Assembly (NCBI RefSeq): GCF_003013815.1 | Contig: NZ_PRLH01000137.1 | Span: forward strand, 1-64,000 | DNA: 64,000 nucleotides | DNA from: Cyanothece sp. BG0011 | Lineage (GTDB): Bacteria; Cyanobacteriota; Cyanobacteriia; Cyanobacteriales; Microcystaceae | Direction of reading: 5' to 3' | Part shown: positions 17,108-27,129 of the stretch, in pieces | How the letters are laid out: the number at the start of each line of letters is the position of its first letter | Position numbering within the stretch: position 1 is the stretch's first letter | Position numbers and translations under genes: made by a program | Notes under the pieces: model-generated | Databases searched by the model: none | Told to the model about the DNA's origin: nothing | Seen by the model: only the letters and a program-made list of their open reading frames with translations

Positions 17108-18904
17108 ATGCGAACCCATTATTGTAACCACGTCAGCGCAACCGATATTGATAAGACTGTCACCCTATTTGGATGGGTTGATCGCCGTCGGGATCACGGT
17201 GGGGTGATTTTTATTGACCTACGCGATCGCACAGGAATCGTGCAAATTGTCAGCGATCCTCAGCGTACCCCTACATCCTACCCCATCGCTGAGACCCTCC
17301 GTAACGAATATGTGGTCAAAATCATTGGACAAGTTAGTCAGCGTCCCCCTGAGTCTTTAAACCCCAAAATCCCCACCGGGGAAATAGAAATTTATGCCGA
17401 GTCCATTGAGTTATTAAATGGGGTGAATAAACAACTGCCTTTTGTGGTTTCGAGTTTAGAAGCTGAGTCAGTTAAAGAAGAAACTCGTCTCAAATATCGC
17501 TATTTAGATTTAAGACGCGATCGCATGGCCAAAAATTTACAATTACGCCATGCTGTGGTAAAGGCTATTCGTCGTTATCTCGAAGACGAACAGCAGTTTA
17601 TGGAAATAGAAACCCCGATACTAACTCGTTCGACTCCTGAAGGGGCAAGGGATTATTTAGTACCCTCTAGAGTTAACCCTGGACAATGGTATGCACTGCC
17701 TCAGTCTCCTCAATTATTTAAACAATTATTGATGGTTTCAGGGTGCGATCGTTACTACCAAATTGCTAGATGTTTTCGTGACGAAGACTTACGGGCCGAT
17801 AGACAGCCAGAATTCACTCAATTGGATATGGAAATGAGTTTCATGTCTGAAGAGGAAATACTAGAACTCAATGAAGGATTAGTTTGCTCAATTTTTAAAG
17901 CGGTTAAAAATATCGATTTACCTCGTCCTTTTCCTCGGCTAACTTATCAAGATGCGATGGAAAAATACGGCAATGATCGCCCAGACACTCGCTTTGATCT
18001 AACCTTAGTTGATGTTTCGGATATTGTGAAAGATAGTGGGTTTAAAGTCTTCTCAGGTGCCGTTAAAAATGGGGGTAAAGTGAAAGTTTTACCCATTCCT
18101 GGGGGGAATGATGTTATCTCTAATGTGCAGATCAAACCCGGGGGTGACTTATTTAAAGAAGCGACAGAGGCAGGGGCAAAAGGCATTGCTTATATTCGGG
18201 TTAAAGAGAATAATAAATTAGACACCATCGGGGCGATCAAAGATAATTTAACCAAAGAACAAAAAGCCGAGTTATTAGCAAGAACTGGCGCAAAACCTGG
18301 CTATTTATTGTTATTTGGTGCTGGAGATACAGACACAGTTAATAAGTCCTTATCTCGCTTAAGATTAGTGATCGGTCAACGCATGAATTTAATTGATCCT
18401 GACAAGATTAACTTACTTTGGATCACAGAATTTCCGATGTTTGAATGGAATGCAGATGAGAAGCGTTTAGAAGCGTTACACCATCCCTTTACTGCCCCTA
18501 ATTTAGCCGATTTAAACGATTTAGCAACGGCCAGGGCGCAAGCTTATGATTTGGTTTATAATGGGGTAGAAATCGGAGGTGGAAGTCTGAGGATTTATCA
18601 AAAAGAAATCCAAGAAAAGGTATTTGAAACCATTGGCTTATCGTTAGAAGAAGCTTATAATAAATTTGGCTTTTTATTAGAAGCCTTTGAGTATGGAACC
18701 CCACCCCACGGAGGTATTGCTTACGGGTTAGATCGCTTAGTTATGTTATTAGCAAAAGAAGACTCTATCCGCGATGTTATCGCTTTTCCTAAGACTCAAC
18801 AAGCCAGTTGTTTACTGACAGAAGCCCCCGCTTCCGTTGATAGTAAACAGTTAAAAGAGTTACAAGTGAAATCCACTTATAAACCGAAAGTCAAAGAAGA
18901 ATAA
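17108..18904 (+). CDS. aspS: Aspartyl-tRNA synthetase
   Basis: 598 residues, the full bacterial length. It has an N-terminal OB anticodon-binding domain ('[20 protein letters not shown]') and a class II catalytic core with motif 2 '[20 protein letters not shown]' and motif 3 '[18 protein letters not shown]'. The bacterial GAD insertion lies between them (about residues 310-410). It charges tRNA-Asp; whether it also charges tRNA-Asn cannot be read here. It is followed by a terminator at 18921. Confidence 0.98.
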   Translation: MRTHYCNHVSATDIDKTVTLFGWVDRRRDHGGVIFIDLRDRTGIVQIVSDPQRTPTSYPIAETLRNEYVVKIIGQVSQRPPESLNPKIPTGEIEIYAESIELLNGVNKQLPFVVSSLEAESVKEETRLKYRYLDLRRDRMAKNLQLRHAVVKAIRRYLEDEQQFMEIETPILTRSTPEGARDYLVPSRVNPGQWYALPQSPQLFKQLLMVSGCDRYYQIARCFRDEDLRADRQPEFTQLDMEMSFMSEEEILELNEGLVCSIFKAVKNIDLPRPFPRLTYQDAMEKYGNDRPDTRFDLTLVDVSDIVKDSGFKVFSGAVKNGGKVKVLPIPGGNDVISNVQIKPGGDLFKEATEAGAKGIAYIRVKENNKLDTIGAIKDNLTKEQKAELLARTGAKPGYLLLFGAGDTDTVNKSLSRLRLVIGQRMNLIDPDKINLLWITEFPMFEWNADEKRLEALHHPFTAPNLADLNDLATARAQAYDLVYNGVEIGGGSLRIYQKEIQEKVFETIGLSLEEAYNKFGFLLEAFEYGTPPHGGIAYGLDRLVMLLAKEDSIRDVIAFPKTQQASCLLTEAPASVDSKQLKELQVKSTYKPKVKEE

Positions 18905-18920
18905 ACTTATCAATTAATCT

Positions 18921-18950
18921 AAGGTAGGCAATGCTTACCTTATTTGTTTT
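18921..18950 (+). terminator. aspS terminator
   Basis: AAGGTAGGC (18921-18929) pairs with GCTTACCTT (18933-18941) with one G-T wobble and a three-base loop, followed by ATTTGTTTT. It begins 17 bases after the aspS stop. Confidence 0.7.
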
Positions 18951-19034
18951 GTTCGTTTAATATGAGTGTTGGTTAAACAGATTGAGGTAAAATCCAATAC
19001 ATTATTATATGTCATATAGTGTAGAAAAAACGTG

Positions 19035-19271
19035 ATGGAAATGCAACCCTTGAATTTACCCCAAGACATTGAACAAAATCTTACCTTTCTTGCCAAAGAA
19101 ACTGGGCGAGAGAAAGACGATCTTGTGCAGGAAGCCATCTCTAGGGGGATAGAGGATCTCATAGAAGATATCGAAGACATCAGGGATGCTAAAAAGGTTT
19201 TAGCAAGTTCTAGCAGACAGTGGACTCTTGAAGAGGTGGAGGCAAAACTTGACTTGGAAGGTCCTATTTAA
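19035..19271 (+). CDS. RelB/RHH-type antitoxin
   Basis: 78 residues. 'LNLPQDIEQNLTFLAKETGR' is the ribbon-helix-helix-like N-terminus, followed by an acidic helical toxin-binding tail. The start is ATG 19035 with a GTG one codon before. It overlaps the toxin reading frame by about 23 bases, a usual antitoxin-toxin layout. Confidence 0.8.
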   Translation: MEMQPLNLPQDIEQNLTFLAKETGREKDDLVQEAISRGIEDLIEDIEDIRDAKKVLASSSRQWTLEEVEAKLDLEGPI

Positions 19272-19518
19272 GGATGAAGCTTTGAAGCAACTAAGGAAAC
19301 TTAACCCTACTATTCAAAATCGAATCACAAATTATCTCAGGATACGCCTTGCCACTGATGAAGATCCTCGAAGATTTGGTAAAGGCTTAAAGGGAGACAT
19401 GAAAGGCTTGTGGCGTTACCGTGTTGACGACTACCGCATTATCTGTTTAATAGAAGACGAAGTATTAACCGTCCTAGTCGTAAAAATTGGTCATCGTCGC
19501 AAAGTTTATAGAAATTAA
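19249..19518 (+). CDS. RelE/ParE-family toxin
   Basis: 89 residues from the TTG at 19249 ('TWKVLFKDEALKQLRKL'); this start fits the family N-terminus better than the more upstream TTG at 19228. Strand and helix order and the C-terminal 'YRVDDYRIICLIEDEVLTVL' with 'GHRRKVYRN' match RelE-type ribosome-dependent mRNA interferases, with the basic residues for RNA contact (Arg in 'YRVDDYR', His-Arg-Arg). Its translation overlaps the antitoxin. Confidence 0.83.
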   Translation: MTWKVLFKDEALKQLRKLNPTIQNRITNYLRIRLATDEDPRRFGKGLKGDMKGLWRYRVDDYRIICLIEDEVLTVLVVKIGHRRKVYRN

Positions 19519-19545
19519 TCCTTTTTAAAATCTTTGGAAAATTTT

Positions 19546-20727
19546 ATGAATTCTGACATTAATCAAAGCAATAAATTAGAATTTATCAAAAAAGAATTAC
19601 AAGAAAGAAAAACTAATAATAATTTAAGACAATTAAATGCTATTTATCCAAAAGATGCCGTTACCGTTATCAAAAATGGCAAACGTTTAATTAATTTTAG
19701 TTCTAATGATTATTTAGGACTTTCCAAACATCCCCAGATGATTACAGCCTCTCAAGATTATCTTAACCGATATGGAACGGGGTCAACGGCTTCCCGTTTA
19801 GTCAGTGGAACCTATGATATTCATGAAAAATTAGAGGAAAAAATAGCAAAACTCTGCGGTAAAGAAGCAGCTTTATTATTTAACACAGGATTTCAAGCGA
19901 ACACGACCATTATCCCTACTTTAGTTAATCAAAAATCCCTGGTGTTATGCGATCGCTTGGTTCATAATAGTATCTTACAAGGGATTTTCTTAAGTCAAGC
20001 CCAATGGAAACGCTATAAACACAATGATTTAAGTCATTTGGAGACATTACTTAAAAAAGCTATTTTACAGGGCTACAATCGCATTTTAATTGTCACTGAG
20101 ACGGTTTTTAGCATGGAAGGAGACAGAAGTGATGTAGACCGTTTGATTCAACTTTCTCAACAATACAACACACTTCTTTACCTCGATGATGCCCACGCTT
20201 TAGGTATCATGGGGAACAAAGGCATGGGACTGACAGCGTATCAGTCAGGAATTGATATTAGTTTAGGAACCTTTGGCAAAGCAATGGGAAGTTTTGGGGC
20301 CTTTATTACCACGTCTAAAGGAATGCGTGATTATCTGATTAATTGTTGCCCAGGGTTCATTTATACTACTGCTTTACCGCCGGCTGTTATTGGTTCGATT
20401 GATGCTGCGTTTGATATGATTCCTAACTTAGACAAAGAAAGAGACTACTTATTGCAACAGGTATCTTATTTACAAAATAACCTTATAAATTTAGGCTATC
20501 AAGTTCTTAACTCAAGTTCTCCTATTATTCCTGTTATCATTGGAAATGAGGAAAAAACCTTAAAATTATCAAATTTTTTAGAAAATAATGGTATTCTAGC
20601 TACTGCAATTAGACCCCCAACGGTTCCGAAAAATACGGCCAGAATTCGTTTAGTTTTATCCAGTCAACATCAACCCGAACACATAGATTATCTTATTAAT
20701 TTACTGAAACAGTATCATGAATTTTAA
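19546..20727 (+). CDS. bioF: 8-amino-7-oxononanoate synthase
   Basis: 393 residues. PLP-dependent alpha-oxoamine synthase features: 'INFSSNDYLGLSKHPQM', 'YGTGSTASRLVSGTYDIHE', 'LYLDDAHALGIMGNKGMGLT' and the Schiff-base Lys in 'SLGTFGKAMGSFGAF'. It condenses pimeloyl-ACP with alanine in biotin synthesis. I start at ATG 19546 rather than the TTG at 19534. The downstream genes 20717 and 21399 overlap its end in series, forming a biotin operon without bioA, bioD or bioB here. Confidence 0.93.
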   Translation: MNSDINQSNKLEFIKKELQERKTNNNLRQLNAIYPKDAVTVIKNGKRLINFSSNDYLGLSKHPQMITASQDYLNRYGTGSTASRLVSGTYDIHEKLEEKIAKLCGKEAALLFNTGFQANTTIIPTLVNQKSLVLCDRLVHNSILQGIFLSQAQWKRYKHNDLSHLETLLKKAILQGYNRILIVTETVFSMEGDRSDVDRLIQLSQQYNTLLYLDDAHALGIMGNKGMGLTAYQSGIDISLGTFGKAMGSFGAFITTSKGMRDYLINCCPGFIYTTALPPAVIGSIDAAFDMIPNLDKERDYLLQQVSYLQNNLINLGYQVLNSSSPIIPVIIGNEEKTLKLSNFLENNGILATAIRPPTVPKNTARIRLVLSSQHQPEHIDYLINLLKQYHEF

Positions 20728-21409
20728 AAGAGAAATTATTGCTTATCATGGTTGGGCTTTTGATAGAAACTGCTGGAAAGAATGGCAAGAAATTTTATCA
20801 ACTAATTTTAAATTTAAAACTTATGATAGGGGATATTTTGGTAAAAGTTATACACCCAGTTTTGATAATACTGAGAAAATAAAGATTATTTTTGCTCATT
20901 CATTTGGCTTACATTTATGTCCTTTAGAAACCCTAAAAAAAGCTAATTTACTAATCTTATTTAACAGTTTTGCTCAGTTTCATCCTAAAGGAGAAAAACA
21001 AAGAAAACGATCAAAAAATGCCTTACAGTTAATGATAAACGAGTTCAATAAGAATCCTAAAAGTGTTTTAGAATCTTTTTACAAAAAATGTTACTCTCCT
21101 TTTTCTTCAGTTAACACAAATTATGATAGTGGAGACTGGGAAAAATTGGGGGAAGATTTAGAGTTATTAAATACATCTATTGTCGATATAAATATTCTTA
21201 AAAAAGTACCTAAAATTTATATAATTCAAAGTTCAAAAGATCGTATTTTTAACCAATCTTATGCACAAGAATTTTACAAAAACTTGGGTGATAATAGTCA
21301 ATATTATGAAATCGAAAATATTGGACACAGCCTACCTTTTACTAATATCAAATCTTGCTTACCCATGGTTAACCAAGCATTAGGAGAAATAGACAATTAT
21401 GGTACTTAG
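20717..21409 (+). CDS. Alpha/beta hydrolase, probable pimeloyl-ACP methyl ester esterase
   Basis: 230 residues. The N-terminus 'EIIAYHGWAFDRNCW' holds the oxyanion region. The nucleophile Ser is in 'FAHSFGLHLC' (the Gly before Ser is replaced by His). A C-terminal His in 'NIGHSLPFTN' and an Asp in 'SSKDRIFNQ' complete a likely triad. It overlaps bioF by 11 bases and bioC by 11 bases. BioC and such an esterase (BioH/BioG/BioJ/BioK type) are the two steps that build and release pimeloyl-ACP, so the context strongly suggests this role; the exact subfamily is not certain. Confidence 0.78.
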   Translation: MNFKREIIAYHGWAFDRNCWKEWQEILSTNFKFKTYDRGYFGKSYTPSFDNTEKIKIIFAHSFGLHLCPLETLKKANLLILFNSFAQFHPKGEKQRKRSKNALQLMINEFNKNPKSVLESFYKKCYSPFSSVNTNYDSGDWEKLGEDLELLNTSIVDINILKKVPKIYIIQSSKDRIFNQSYAQEFYKNLGDNSQYYEIENIGHSLPFTNIKSCLPMVNQALGEIDNYGT

Positions 21410-22214
21410 TCAAATAACTCAGTCTTACCAAAAAGAAAAAATAGCAAACAATTTTAGTAAAGGGGTTAATAACTATTTATCTCATTCACAAGTTCAAAAA
21501 CACTGTGCAGAAAAATTATTACAAATAGCACAAAATTATACTAATTCTATTCCTAAAGGGTCAATTTTAGAAATTGGTTGTGGGACAGGGTTTGTGACGC
21601 AGGAACTTATCAAGCAGTTTCCTAACCACTTCAAAGATATTATTGATATCTCCGATGAAATGCTGAAATATTGTGAAAAAAATCTACATATTTCAGAACA
21701 ACAAAAAGCGTTAATTCAGTTTCGACAAATGGATGGAGAAACTATCAAAACAGATGCTAATAGTTATGCTGCAATTATTAGTAGTTTTACTATACAGTGG
21801 TTTCAAGATATTGTTAATAGTTTAAACCGTTTAATCAATACCTTACAACCGCAAGGAGTTTTATTAGTTGCTTTCCCTAATGATAAGAGTTTTCCTGAGT
21901 GGCAAAAAATGTGTGATCAATTAAATGTACCTTTTACGAGAAATCAATTACCCAATATCGAAGAATTAATGCAAAAATTATCAATTCCACCTCATAAAAT
22001 TTATATCTATGAAGAACAAGTAAGCATAAATTATAATAATGCTGCTGATTTTTTTAAAAGTCTTAAAATTATTGGTGCAGGATGTAACTTAAAGCAAGAA
22101 AAACTATCCATTCCACAGATGAAAGAATTAATAAATTATTGGAATCATCAATATTATCCTCAAAAAATAGAAGTGACCTATGACGTGACTTTTCTAGGAA
22201 TTCAGTTAATATGA
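21399..22214 (+). CDS. bioC: Malonyl-ACP O-methyltransferase
   Basis: 271 residues. It has the SAM-binding motif I 'ILEIGCGTGFVTQEL', an acidic residue at the end of strand 2 ('IDISDEMLKYCE') and 'FTIQWFQDI', the BioC-type motif IV region. It overlaps the esterase gene. BioC methylates the free carboxyl of malonyl-ACP to start pimelate assembly on the fatty acid synthase. Confidence 0.85.
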   Translation: MVLSQITQSYQKEKIANNFSKGVNNYLSHSQVQKHCAEKLLQIAQNYTNSIPKGSILEIGCGTGFVTQELIKQFPNHFKDIIDISDEMLKYCEKNLHISEQQKALIQFRQMDGETIKTDANSYAAIISSFTIQWFQDIVNSLNRLINTLQPQGVLLVAFPNDKSFPEWQKMCDQLNVPFTRNQLPNIEELMQKLSIPPHKIYIYEEQVSINYNNAADFFKSLKIIGAGCNLKQEKLSIPQMKELINYWNHQYYPQKIEVTYDVTFLGIQLI

Positions 22215-22261
22215 TATACTAATAACTACGACTAGATAACCTTTAATTCTTACTGTTGATT

Positions 22262-22528
22262 ATGCCTTGGTTTGTAAAAATTGAAACAGGAATTGTCAAT
22301 AAAAAAATATTTGATCAATATGTCCCTGAACATAAAAAATATGTCCAAGCATTAATTAATCAAGGACATCAAGCAAAAACAGGATATTGGGGAGACTATG
22401 GGGGAGGAATGTTATTATTCAAAGCAACTTCTTTAGAAGAAGCAGAAACAATCGTAAAAAAAGATCCCCTAATTGTCAATAATTGTGTTAAGTACGAATT
22501 ACACCAATGGTGTATTGTGGTTGAATGA
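22262..22528 (+). CDS. YciI-like protein
   Basis: 88 residues, YciI/YCII fold: 'WFVKIETG', 'YVPEHKKYVQALINQGHQAK' with the conserved His, a Gly-rich turn 'YWGDYGGGMLLFKA' and 'AETIVKKDPLI'. YciI proteins are small ferredoxin-like dimers of uncertain catalytic role. ATG 22262 is chosen over the TTG at 22256. It lies 47 bases after bioC on the same strand but has no evident biotin role. Confidence 0.8.
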   Translation: MPWFVKIETGIVNKKIFDQYVPEHKKYVQALINQGHQAKTGYWGDYGGGMLLFKATSLEEAETIVKKDPLIVNNCVKYELHQWCIVVE

Positions 22529-22543
22529 ATAACATTCTAAAGC

Positions 22544-23305
22544 TTAACCCTTTTTCTTCTTTTGAGACTGATGAAGCTTACGTTTAAATTGGGTTCCAAA
22601 AGCAATAGCGGTTGCTGTTCCTAAGATAGTTAAAGGTTCAGGAACAGCTGAGATAGTAACATCATCAATGGCTAAATGAATCACACCATCAGTGAACGCT
22701 CTAGGGGTATATAATTGTAATTGATCAAACTTTACTCCAGATAAAGATAGAGTCGTTGATAAATATTGATCGGATGAATTAAATTGATCAAAATCTGATA
22801 GTAACACTGAAGTTATCCCTACTTTTTCTCCTTGAAAAAAGGCTTCTAAAACCAGAGAGTCTTTATCAGGAGGCAAAAACGGACCACCAACCCCCAAAGA
22901 AGGATTAAGGGTAACGACATCTAAACTAATGCTCTCTGATACTTGTGTAGGTTTGATGTTCATAGAACCAAAAGAACCAACAATTGAGTCTTCAACATCA
23001 GGAATACCGAAAGTAAGATAATTTGGACTCGAAAAAAATGGCTCAAATTGATTATTTGATTGAATCAGAAATTGAGGTCGTTGAAATCTAAATCCAGCGA
23101 TTAAATTAGAAAATGTAACACCATCATCAGTAACAGACAAACCAGAAAAAGCTGGTGTTAAGCTATCAAAATTAGCCACAGCAGCTAAAGAAGGAGTGGC
23201 AAAACCTAAGCTCGAAATAATGCCTAAAGCCAGAATCTTCCGATGCCAATTGATAGAATGAATGTTAAGGGAAAAAAGATTAAAAAGCAAGGCTGTACTC
23301 CTCAA
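22544..23305 (-). CDS. PEP-CTERM sorting domain protein
   Basis: 253 residues. A signal peptide ends near 'ATPSLAAVANF'. The middle is a Ser/Leu-rich beta domain with no recognised catalytic motif. The C-terminus 'SAVPEPLTILGTATAIAFGT' then 'QFKRKLHQSQKKKKG' is the PEP-CTERM exosortase signal with a basic tail. It is exported and probably surface-associated. It is convergent with the YciI gene. Confidence 0.82.
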   Translation of the reverse strand: MRSTALLFNLFSLNIHSINWHRKILALGIISSLGFATPSLAAVANFDSLTPAFSGLSVTDDGVTFSNLIAGFRFQRPQFLIQSNNQFEPFFSSPNYLTFGIPDVEDSIVGSFGSMNIKPTQVSESISLDVVTLNPSLGVGGPFLPPDKDSLVLEAFFQGEKVGITSVLLSDFDQFNSSDQYLSTTLSLSGVKFDQLQLYTPRAFTDGVIHLAIDDVTISAVPEPLTILGTATAIAFGTQFKRKLHQSQKKKKG

Positions 23306-23455
23306 TAATGTTAGAAAAACTCATTTTCTTATTCTTAAAATAAGATAGCACTTGTAGTCAGATTTTTGCTAGTCTACAAAACATAATTTATGTTATCAAG
23401 AAACTGTTTTTACCTTTTTAAACCAAAGTTAACTAATTATTAATTTATCTTAAAA

Positions 23456-24541
23456 TTAATGACTATTTTTCCCTTCTTGATTAGCAATTAATAAACTATC
23501 TAATACTATTTCTGGAGTCAGATCAAAAGGTAAATTGTGAATGGTTTCTTCAGTAGAACAAGCTCTTTTTGCCACTGGTATGAGATAATCTCTATCTAGA
23601 TTTGTTACGCCGATTTGTTCTAATGTAGTGGGTAATCCTACAGATTCACAAAACGTATAAACTTCATCTATTATTGATTGAGAACGCTCAGTTAAAAACA
23701 ACATAGCTAGTAATCCGATGGTTACTTTTTCTCCGTGCCAAAAATGATGAGTTTCTTCTAACATTGTCAACCCATTATGAATAGAATGAGCAGCGGATAA
23801 CCCTCCACTTTCAAACCCTAAACCACTTAATAAGACATTAGCCTCTACCACATTTTCTAAAGCAGAATTAACCATTTTATTCTGACAAGCAACTTTAGCT
23901 TTTAAGCCATTTTCTAGAATCATATCGTAACAAAAACGAGCTAAATGATAAGCGGTTTTTGTCCCTAAATAACCCGTTGTATTCTTACCATGACTAATTT
24001 TACAGTCTTCTGCCTCAAACCAAGTTGCCAAAGCATCTCCCATTCCTGAGACGAGAAAACGCACAGGACTTTCTGCAATAATTTGGGTATCAACTAACAC
24101 TAAATCGGGATTTTTTGGTAAAAATAAATAACGATCATATTCACCTTCTGGGGTATAAATCACCGAAACACTGGCGCAAGGTGCATCATTTGAAGCGATA
24201 GTAGGAACAATGACGACAGGAGTATTTAATTGATAGGCCACTGCTTTAGCTGTATCTAAAATTTTACCCCCACCCACTCCCATAACAAGGTTAACATTTT
24301 TTTCTTTTCCACACCTTACTAATCGCTCAATTTCTGGATCACAACATTCTCTATTAAACGGTTCAATATGTAAGTTTACTTTACCTTCTGCTGATGTTTT
24401 AATAGGGGTTTGGAAATAGTCTAAACCCGAAGGACTTAATAGACATAAAACTTCACTCCCTAGACGGGACAACTCATCACCGATTATATTTATACTGTCC
24501 TTACCTTGAACGTAGCGAGAGGGAAAAATAGCTGCTTTCAT
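23456..24541 (-). CDS. Iron/zinc-containing alcohol dehydrogenase, glycerol dehydrogenase-like
   Basis: 361 residues. The NAD-binding loop 'VMGVGGGKILDTAKAVAY' and 'VPTIASNDAPCASVSVIY' match the GldA family. The metal ligands are visible: Asp in 'GMGDALATWFEAE', His in 'GLSAAHSIHNGLT' and His in 'HFWHGEKVTIG'. It oxidises glycerol to dihydroxyacetone or reduces a related carbonyl; the cyanobacterial substrate is not fixed by sequence. It stands alone on the minus strand with a Shine-Dalgarno GGGAGATAAAG before its start. Confidence 0.9.
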   Translation of the reverse strand: MKAAIFPSRYVQGKDSINIIGDELSRLGSEVLCLLSPSGLDYFQTPIKTSAEGKVNLHIEPFNRECCDPEIERLVRCGKEKNVNLVMGVGGGKILDTAKAVAYQLNTPVVIVPTIASNDAPCASVSVIYTPEGEYDRYLFLPKNPDLVLVDTQIIAESPVRFLVSGMGDALATWFEAEDCKISHGKNTTGYLGTKTAYHLARFCYDMILENGLKAKVACQNKMVNSALENVVEANVLLSGLGFESGGLSAAHSIHNGLTMLEETHHFWHGEKVTIGLLAMLFLTERSQSIIDEVYTFCESVGLPTTLEQIGVTNLDRDYLIPVAKRACSTEETIHNLPFDLTPEIVLDSLLIANQEGKNSH

Positions 24542-24688
24542 GATCTTTATCTCCCTTTGATTGCTATGTTTATTATCAAATATTTATGACAATTTAAGGA
24601 AAAATTTAAGATCAATTTAATAAAGTCTTTATTTAGTTAATCATCAGGATAAGAATAAAGTAAGTTTTTTGTTTCTTTTTTTAGTATT

Positions 24689-24940
24689 TTAATTTCCTTG
24701 TTTAAATTTCGTATGAGGTAAAGGATTAAATTTAACCTCTTCTTCAGAAGTTAATAAGGATTTTAAGTCTATATTCAAATTATCCGCTATATAACCAGCC
24801 CCTTCTAAAACAGCCAAAGGTTTATTATTAAGTTCATCATCCCACCAACTAGGTAAACCATATTCTCTGATATAGTCTTCTTTTAGTCCTAATCTAGCTA
24901 GTTTTTTGTAGAGGGTTGACATAGTAAGAATTTCTGCCAT
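24689..24940 (-). CDS. Short protein resembling the N-terminus of an ImmA/IrrE-linked regulator
   Basis: 83 residues. 'LYKKLARLGLKEDYIREYGL' followed by 'PSWWDDELNN' resembles the N-terminal end of cyanobacterial regulators that precede an ImmA/IrrE peptidase domain, but no peptidase motif follows. Either it is a real stand-alone antitoxin-like protein or a truncated gene. The start may be residue 1 or the Met at residue 7. Confidence 0.5.
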   Translation of the reverse strand: MAEILTMSTLYKKLARLGLKEDYIREYGLPSWWDDELNNKPLAVLEGAGYIADNLNIDLKSLLTSEEEVKFNPLPHTKFKQGN

Positions 24941-25042
24941 TTTTTACCCTTCTGTTTGACGAATATGATTGTTTGTAAGATAGAATTAATTTACTATAAT
25001 AATAGTCTTTTGTCACGAAAATTAATATTCTTTTCTCATAGT

Positions 25043-26062
25043 CTATCGTAAATATTCTGTAATCCCATTAGCGATCGCCTCAGCCATTTTTTTACGATAA
25101 CTGGCACTATTCAAATTACGATTATCTACACTTCCTGTCACAAAACCCACCTCAACCAAGGCCGCCGGCATCGACGTTTTACGTAACACATAAAACCGCG
25201 CTCTTTTCACTCCCCGATTTCTCGACACACTCACCCCCCGTAAAATGTTGCGATGAATGGACAAAGCGAGACGATAACCCGACGAAAAATAGTAAGTTTC
25301 CATCCCATTCACCTGAGATTGATTCCCTCCCACGGCGTTAGCATGGATGCTAACAAACACATTCGCGTCACTATTTTCGGCCCGTTGCACCCTTCCCCTC
25401 AAGGATACAAACGAGTCCCCAGAACGAGTCATAACCACGTTAAAACCCCGTTGTTTTAAAATTCTGGCAACTTCAGCCGAAATAGACAAAACCACCCGTT
25501 TTTCCTGTAATCCGCCCAATCCGATCGCCCCAGGATCTCGCCCTCCGTGGCCCGGATCGATCACCACCGTATAACGACCCCCTCCGCGATACACGGGACT
25601 GCTAGGATTGGGTAACGGGACAATAATGGCGACAGGTTCCTCTTCTGGGGGCAAAGAATAGACCGAATGGGGTTGAAAGTCCGATAACTGTACATACCAA
25701 CGGTTATCCGCTAAACTTCGCACCTTGACTTCCCAAGGCCGCATGGAATATTGTTGCCCCAATTCCACGACAATACGAGTGGTATAAGGATTAAACTGGC
25801 CCACTCTGACTTCTTTGACGTAACCACTAATCTTATCTTGTGAAGTGCTTGGTCTTCCTAAATTAACCCCAGGTAAATCGATAATGAGACGGGTAGGGTT
25901 AGCAATCATGGAAGCTTTCGGGCGAACTCCCTCTTCTGTGACGATTTCGACGCGATTTTGACGAACATCAAAGTCCCAATATTCGAGATCATTGGCATCA
26001 ACAGCAAGTCCTACGGTTTGAGAAACAAGCAGTCCCCCTAAAAGACTTCTTAGTAGCTTCAT
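25043..26062 (-). CDS. N-acetylmuramoyl-L-alanine amidase with AMIN domain
   Basis: 339 residues. A signal peptide is followed by an AMIN domain (about residues 25-130, 'LIIDLPGVNLGRPS'), then a Pro-rich linker and Amidase_3. The zinc ligands are His in 'VIDPGHGGRDPGAIG', Glu in 'GLQEKRVVL' and His in 'VFVSIHANAVGG', and the catalytic Glu is in 'ALVEVGFVTG'. It cleaves the peptide from the glycan of peptidoglycan in the periplasm, for cell separation or septal-junction work (AmiC-like). Confidence 0.93.
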   Translation of the reverse strand: MKLLRSLLGGLLVSQTVGLAVDANDLEYWDFDVRQNRVEIVTEEGVRPKASMIANPTRLIIDLPGVNLGRPSTSQDKISGYVKEVRVGQFNPYTTRIVVELGQQYSMRPWEVKVRSLADNRWYVQLSDFQPHSVYSLPPEEEPVAIIVPLPNPSSPVYRGGGRYTVVIDPGHGGRDPGAIGLGGLQEKRVVLSISAEVARILKQRGFNVVMTRSGDSFVSLRGRVQRAENSDANVFVSIHANAVGGNQSQVNGMETYYFSSGYRLALSIHRNILRGVSVSRNRGVKRARFYVLRKTSMPAALVEVGFVTGSVDNRNLNSASYRKKMAEAIANGITEYLR

Positions 26063-26148
26063 GTTTCAATCCTCACCCACTTTTTTATTTTTTGTCACTG
26101 TAACATTAGATTATTCTCTGGTGACATCATGATTTTAGCAGGTGAAAC

Positions 26149-26174
26149 TAGGGGTCAACGGCCGTTGACCCCTA
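26149..26174. repeat. GGGGTCAAC palindrome, copy 2
   Basis: A 26-base perfect palindrome between the amidase and methyltransferase genes, with a GGCC centre. The same core is at 2972-3014 and 27792-27813. Because both outward genes start nearby it cannot be a normal terminator. Confidence 0.7.
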
Positions 26175-26211
26175 CACTAAGGTTAGATGGTTACTGTTAG
26201 ACGAATCAAAG

Positions 26212-27000
26212 ATGATTAAGGACAAAAATCTTAAGACTTATTCCACCTCAGATGTGGTCAACTATTATCAATATTTGCAACAACTACAACCAGCAGAAGA
26301 AACGATCATTAAACTTCTCAAAAATGAATTACCAACTATGAGAATGCTGGATTTAGGAGTGGGAGGCGGTCGAACCACAAAACATTTTTTTCCTTTGGTT
26401 AAAGAGTATATTGGGGTGGATTATTCTGTCGATATGATTGAAGCTTCTAAAGAAAGATTGAGTCAGTCTTATCCCTCTCTAAAATTAAGGGTAGGAGATG
26501 CTAGAAATTTAAGTCAATTTGAAGATAATTCTTGTGATTTTATTCTCTTTAGTTTCAATGGCCTTGATTATATTTCCCATGAAGATAGATTAAAAGCTTT
26601 GCAAGAAATTAGTCGGGTGGGTAAATCTGGGGGCTATTTCTTTTTTTCTAGTCATCATCTTCATGCCATAGAAAAAGTGTTTAATTGGCAACATCATCTG
26701 AGTTTAAATCCGTTTAAAACCTACGTTAATTTGATCATGTTTGCTTTTTTGCGTGGGTTTAATGCTTCTATCTCCTATGAAACGATACAACAAAATAATT
26801 ATGCTATTCTTCGGGATGAATCCCATAATTTTCGCTTACGAACTTATTATATTCGCCCCTCAGAACAAATTAAACAACTTCAACCCTTATTTAAAGATAT
26901 TAAAGTCTATTCTTGGAAAACAGGCTTAGAACTCACCACAGATAATGATATGATGTCGTGCAGTGATATGTGGCTTTATTATCTCTGTCGTATCAAATAA
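26212..27000 (+). CDS. SAM-dependent methyltransferase, class I
   Basis: 262 residues. Motif I is 'MLDLGVGGGRTTKHF', an acidic residue ends strand 2 ('IGVDYSVDMIEASKE'), and 'SCDFILFSFNGLDYISHEDR' covers the motif II and III region. This is the Methyltransf_25/11 type acting on small molecules or lipids. No substrate or pathway neighbour is evident. Confidence 0.75.
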   Translation: MIKDKNLKTYSTSDVVNYYQYLQQLQPAEETIIKLLKNELPTMRMLDLGVGGGRTTKHFFPLVKEYIGVDYSVDMIEASKERLSQSYPSLKLRVGDARNLSQFEDNSCDFILFSFNGLDYISHEDRLKALQEISRVGKSGGYFFFSSHHLHAIEKVFNWQHHLSLNPFKTYVNLIMFAFLRGFNASISYETIQQNNYAILRDESHNFRLRTYYIRPSEQIKQLQPLFKDIKVYSWKTGLELTTDNDMMSCSDMWLYYLCRIK

Positions 27001-27129
27001 TCACTGATAACTGATAACTGTTCACTGTCTATTGACAATTATTATAAATATATAAAATTACGGCATCTTCCTAAAATCCTGTGATAGTAATAAAAATACT
27101 CCTTTGAAATTGTATAGGAAGTTACCAAT

